From contig JAEOUH010000067.1 in NCBI GenBank assembly GCA_016839365.1, forward strand, positions 1 through 53,935: a DNA stretch of 53,935 bases, in the 5' to 3' direction. Both the position numbers and the translations under genes were made by a program. Below the pieces are notes generated by a model. It had not been told where the DNA came from, made no database searches, and saw only the letters and a list, made by a program, of their open reading frames with translations. Every line of letters starts with the position of its first letter. Position 1 is the first letter of the stretch. This DNA comes from Candidatus Hermodarchaeota archaeon (GTDB taxonomy: Archaea; Asgardarchaeota; Hermodarchaeia; Hermodarchaeales; Hermodarchaeaceae). Below, one piece after another: positions 51,799-53,935 of the stretch.

Positions 51799-52566
51799 AT
51801 GGCATTACAGGATTTGTTAATCCTGGACCATTTCACGTATTCCTTTCCTCCACAGGTCATTAATCGGCTCCAGGCCCTGTGTGGAGTCCTGAAAAGTTGT
51901 GAAACTCGAAAGATCACTCGACCGGATGGCAGTTACGAAGGAGTATATCTGTTTGCTCACGATGGTAGCTATTTCGAAATGCTAAAGCAACCTGAGCATA
52001 CGCCACCCCTCTTTGCTCTTTCAATGAGTTGCTTATCATCGGACCAAGAAACAGTCAGAAACCTTCCTTCCCAACATCCGCAACTCCAATGGCATAAACA
52101 TCAAATCAACGATTCAAAGAATAAACCATGGTATACTTATCATGGACAAGTACCAATCGAAGAGGTAGAACGTCAAGGTTTGATGTTCTGGGCAATGGAA
52201 TACAATAATCTTCAACGCCACCGACCCTACCAGCATCAGAAAAAAACACCCTCAAAAGGAAAATTTACAGTCCAAGGATTCAAAGCTATGCGGGTAAAAG
52301 GTCCTGAGCTTTATCTTGATGTAATTCGAGAACGATCCCAATGGATACCTGGCAATCACACCATCGCTGACCAAAAGGCTGTACTTCGATTGTTGAATCC
52401 CTCCTTTGACGTATTCGAAGTCAGCATCGAAGTTGACAAAGAGAAGGGAGAAAGCAAACCCATTAGCCTTACAATGCTAATCGATAAGAACGCAGAAATC
52501 GGATCACAAGAGACGAAAGGTATCCGAATCACTCGTATCCAAAACACACTAATCCTCAACTTCTAG
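51799..52566 (+). CDS. VOC/DUF5829-like protein
   Basis: The 255-residue protein opens LLILDHFTYSF and continues with SYEGVYLFAHDGSYFEML, a beta-alpha-beta-beta pattern typical of glyoxalase-like (VOC) folds of the DUF5829 kind. The metal ligands of active glyoxalases cannot be placed with certainty. The second half (MFWAMEYNNLQRHRPYQHQ, then VQGFKAMRVKGPELY) is another such unit. Function unknown. A palindrome in its promoter suggests specific regulation. Confidence 0.5.
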   Translation: MALQDLLILDHFTYSFPPQVINRLQALCGVLKSCETRKITRPDGSYEGVYLFAHDGSYFEMLKQPEHTPPLFALSMSCLSSDQETVRNLPSQHPQLQWHKHQINDSKNKPWYTYHGQVPIEEVERQGLMFWAMEYNNLQRHRPYQHQKKTPSKGKFTVQGFKAMRVKGPELYLDVIRERSQWIPGNHTIADQKAVLRLLNPSFDVFEVSIEVDKEKGESKPISLTMLIDKNAEIGSQETKGIRITRIQNTLILNF

Positions 52567-52695
52567 AAGGCCTGAAAGCAAAACAACAACATACTTCTTC
52601 AAGCCTGTGGTGAATCAACCCAAACAGGATGGCTATCCAATATATTGATCCTTTCTTCTCTTTTTCTTACAGAGCAAATGTGGAAGCTATTTCAC

Positions 52696-53016
52696 TCAGA
52701 TTCCTTCAAACATGTGCCGCATTTGTCGTTGATATTGTTCGAAGGCTTGACGTCCAGATTGTGTCAACTGAATCAGCGTGTATGGTTTTCGGTCAACAAA
52801 TTTTTTGATCACTTCCACGTATCCCGCATTCTCGAGTTTAGTGATATGGGAAGAGAGGTTCCCCCACGTCATTCCTGTCTGTTGCTTGAGAAAAAGGAAG
52901 TCAGCACGGTCTAATACATACAGATGGGACATAATAACCAGTCGGGCAGGTTCGTGAATAACCCGATCAATGTCATCGATGATTGGGAACTTCGCATCGA
53001 CTGGCTCTTCAGGCAC
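52696..53016 (-). CDS. Winged-helix regulator (ArsR/MarR-like)
   Basis: The 106-residue protein is a compact winged helix: RVIHEPARLVIMSHL, recognition region FLFLKQQTGMTWGNLSSHIT, KLENAGYVEVIKKF and a wing with RKPYTLIQLTQSGRQAFEQY. It resembles DNA-binding proteins of the archaeal PadR/ArsR-like 'HTH_27' type. The start GTG 53016 overlaps the end of the upstream membrane protein gene and has GGAGAG 7 nt upstream. Encoded with two membrane proteins, it may sense a signal from them (inference). Confidence 0.78.
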   Translation of the reverse strand: MPEEPVDAKFPIIDDIDRVIHEPARLVIMSHLYVLDRADFLFLKQQTGMTWGNLSSHITKLENAGYVEVIKKFVDRKPYTLIQLTQSGRQAFEQYQRQMRHMFEGI

Positions 53017-53623
53017 CCTCCATCTCTCCAAGCGATTCTTTCGGATACATACGGAGGAAACGGTACAATTGCACTGACCCAAATACGGTCATGACCAGGC
53101 CAACAGCTACCAAAGGTAAGACTACGATTATCGGGAAGTAGAAGGTGAACACTGATGATCCAAGAAAGATAACGGCATAAACATAGAATCGTCGGATATT
53201 GGATGCTAAGCCGATGACAGCGAAAATGATGCCTCCAACTGCACCAACTATTAAGATAGTAAAGGCGGACTCAAAAATCAACACTCCTAATGGTGGATAC
53301 AACATTGCAATGATTCCCAAAACATTTCCAAACACTAGGAGTACAACTAAGACCAAGAAGATGTAGGTGATCCTTAGTCGTCGAGCTGCCGAGAACTCGA
53401 CATACCCCATCCGAGGAATCGTGATCCTATGTTTTGCAGCCATGTATGATGAGAAGAGAGCAAAAAATCCACTAACAAGGAAGAACCAGAATGTCGGAAA
53501 GAACCAAACTGTCACACCTAGTAATATGAGTAAAATGCCAACGAAGATATCGATTAATCCGTCCTGATGATAGGAAAGATAAGCCTGTCGCTCAATTGAT
53601 TTCAAATCAGTAGTTTTACTCAT
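53009..53623 (-). CDS. Six-TM membrane protein, partner of winged-helix regulator
   Basis: The 204-residue protein has about six transmembrane segments in three pairs, a polar start (KTTDLKSIERQAYLSYHQDG), a short cytoplasmic loop (AAKHRITIPRMGYVEFS) and a charged end (RFLRMYPKESLGEMEGA). The end resembles that of the next gene (RFLRKYPKVRESDE), so the two are paralogues. Starts and stops overlap with both neighbours (ATGA type), marking one operon. No family is named. Confidence 0.7.
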   Translation of the reverse strand: MSKTTDLKSIERQAYLSYHQDGLIDIFVGILLILLGVTVWFFPTFWFFLVSGFFALFSSYMAAKHRITIPRMGYVEFSAARRLRITYIFLVLVVLLVFGNVLGIIAMLYPPLGVLIFESAFTILIVGAVGGIIFAVIGLASNIRRFYVYAVIFLGSSVFTFYFPIIVVLPLVAVGLVMTVFGSVQLYRFLRMYPKESLGEMEGA

Positions 53624-53935
53624 TTTAAATCACCCTGTAATTCATTGTTCCATTCCTCAACCAGCTCGTCACTCTCTCTTACTTTAGGGTATTTCCTCAA
53701 AAACCGGTATAGCAAAATAAAACCTAATCCGGCTATAGCTATCCCTAAAGCGATAATGGGGTAGGTTATTGGCAACACGAACACATGAGCTGCCGAGAAG
53801 GCGAGAAGCGTTATAACGCCATAACCAAGGAGGCGGTATATTTGTGTGGCCCACCCAAACAATGCAAACAATCCTCCACCCACTGTTGCCACAACCAACA
53901 GGCCGTACTGGTTCAAAAAGGCTACAGCCGCAGAC
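53620..53935 (-). CDS. Membrane protein, C-terminal part (cut by window edge)
   Basis: The frame is open to the window edge (codons before the TTG at 53916 read SAAVAF) and shows three or four transmembrane segments ending in LLYRFLRKYPKVRESDE, similar to the last part of the six-TM protein downstream. It is therefore probably the C-terminal half of a paralogue and continues beyond base 53935. Its TGA overlaps the ATG of the next gene. Confidence 0.62.
   Translation of the reverse strand, partial: SAAVAFLNQYGLLVVATVGGGLFALFGWATQIYRLLGYGVITLLAFSAAHVFVLPITYPIIALGIAIAGLGFILLYRFLRKYPKVRESDELVEEWNNELQGDLK

Noticed and set aside
1..53935. tRNA, rRNA and CRISPR arrays
   Set aside because: No T-loop GGTTCGAATCC-type box in a cloverleaf context, no rRNA core segment and no regularly spaced repeats were noticed by eye.

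Overview
The window looks like chromosomal DNA from an archaeon, most probably an Asgard-type archaeon. The evidence is two Ras/Rab-like small GTPases with complete G1-G5 motifs (6170-7252 and 40243-40782), a longin-like protein (14487-15116), archaeal TATA boxes about 25 nt upstream of several short-leader or leaderless starts, Shine-Dalgarno starts that include GTG and TTG, an archaeosortase, an inactivated-type PolB2 polymerase, PadR, Lrp and AbrB-type regulators and several KaiC-like ATPases. The phylum assignment is inference from gene content; no rRNA, tRNA or CRISPR array was seen.

Layout. 0.3-1.9 kb: asparagine synthetase and a divergent Lrp/AsnC regulator. 1.9-9.3 kb: TPR protein, small membrane proteins, an M29-like protein, a Ras-like GTPase with a long acidic/proline-rich tail, and an acetoacetate-decarboxylase-like protein. 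9.5-12.6 kb: adenosylcobalamin-type ribonucleotide reductase split by a 355-residue HNH intein at the radical cysteine. 12.7-19.4 kb: small DUF8156-like protein, secreted serine hydrolase, longin-like protein, nitroreductase, stand-alone RAM domain, a DsrE/disulfide-reductase pair and an aminotransferase. 19.4-23.6 kb: GC-rich PolB2 and a membrane-anchored C11 peptidase. 23.8-30.35 kb: accessory stretch (AbrB-like/winged-helix/micro-membrane-protein operon, lone FtsX-type permease, a long gene-poor interval, tyrosine recombinase). 30.4-35.9 kb: two paralogous MFS transporters around a PadR locus, acyl-CoA dehydrogenase, RHH-like protein. 36.1-38.4 kb: sulfur-relay operon TusA-DsrE-IscS-IscU in which the IscS lacks the PLP lysine. 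38.4-47.2 kb: signalling island with a receiver, a tandem KaiC-like ATPase, a Ras-like GTPase, three more KaiC/RecA-like ATPases, an archaeosortase and a six-PAS histidine kinase. 47.4-53.9 kb: acetyl-CoA synthetase, DUF362 protein, VOC-like protein, and a winged-helix/membrane-protein operon cut by the window end.

The most promising candidate system is the 38.4-47.2 kb island. A multi-PAS kinase, a free CheY-like receiver, KaiC-family ATPases (two with damaged nucleotide-binding sites) and a eukaryote-like GTPase are packed together, with the receiver gene overlapping a KaiC-like gene and the GTPase gene 9 nt upstream of it. Second is the sulfur operon with an IscS changed in the same way as the unusual Archaeoglobus protein. 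Third is a set of palindromic or repeated operator candidates placed at TATA boxes of several genes.
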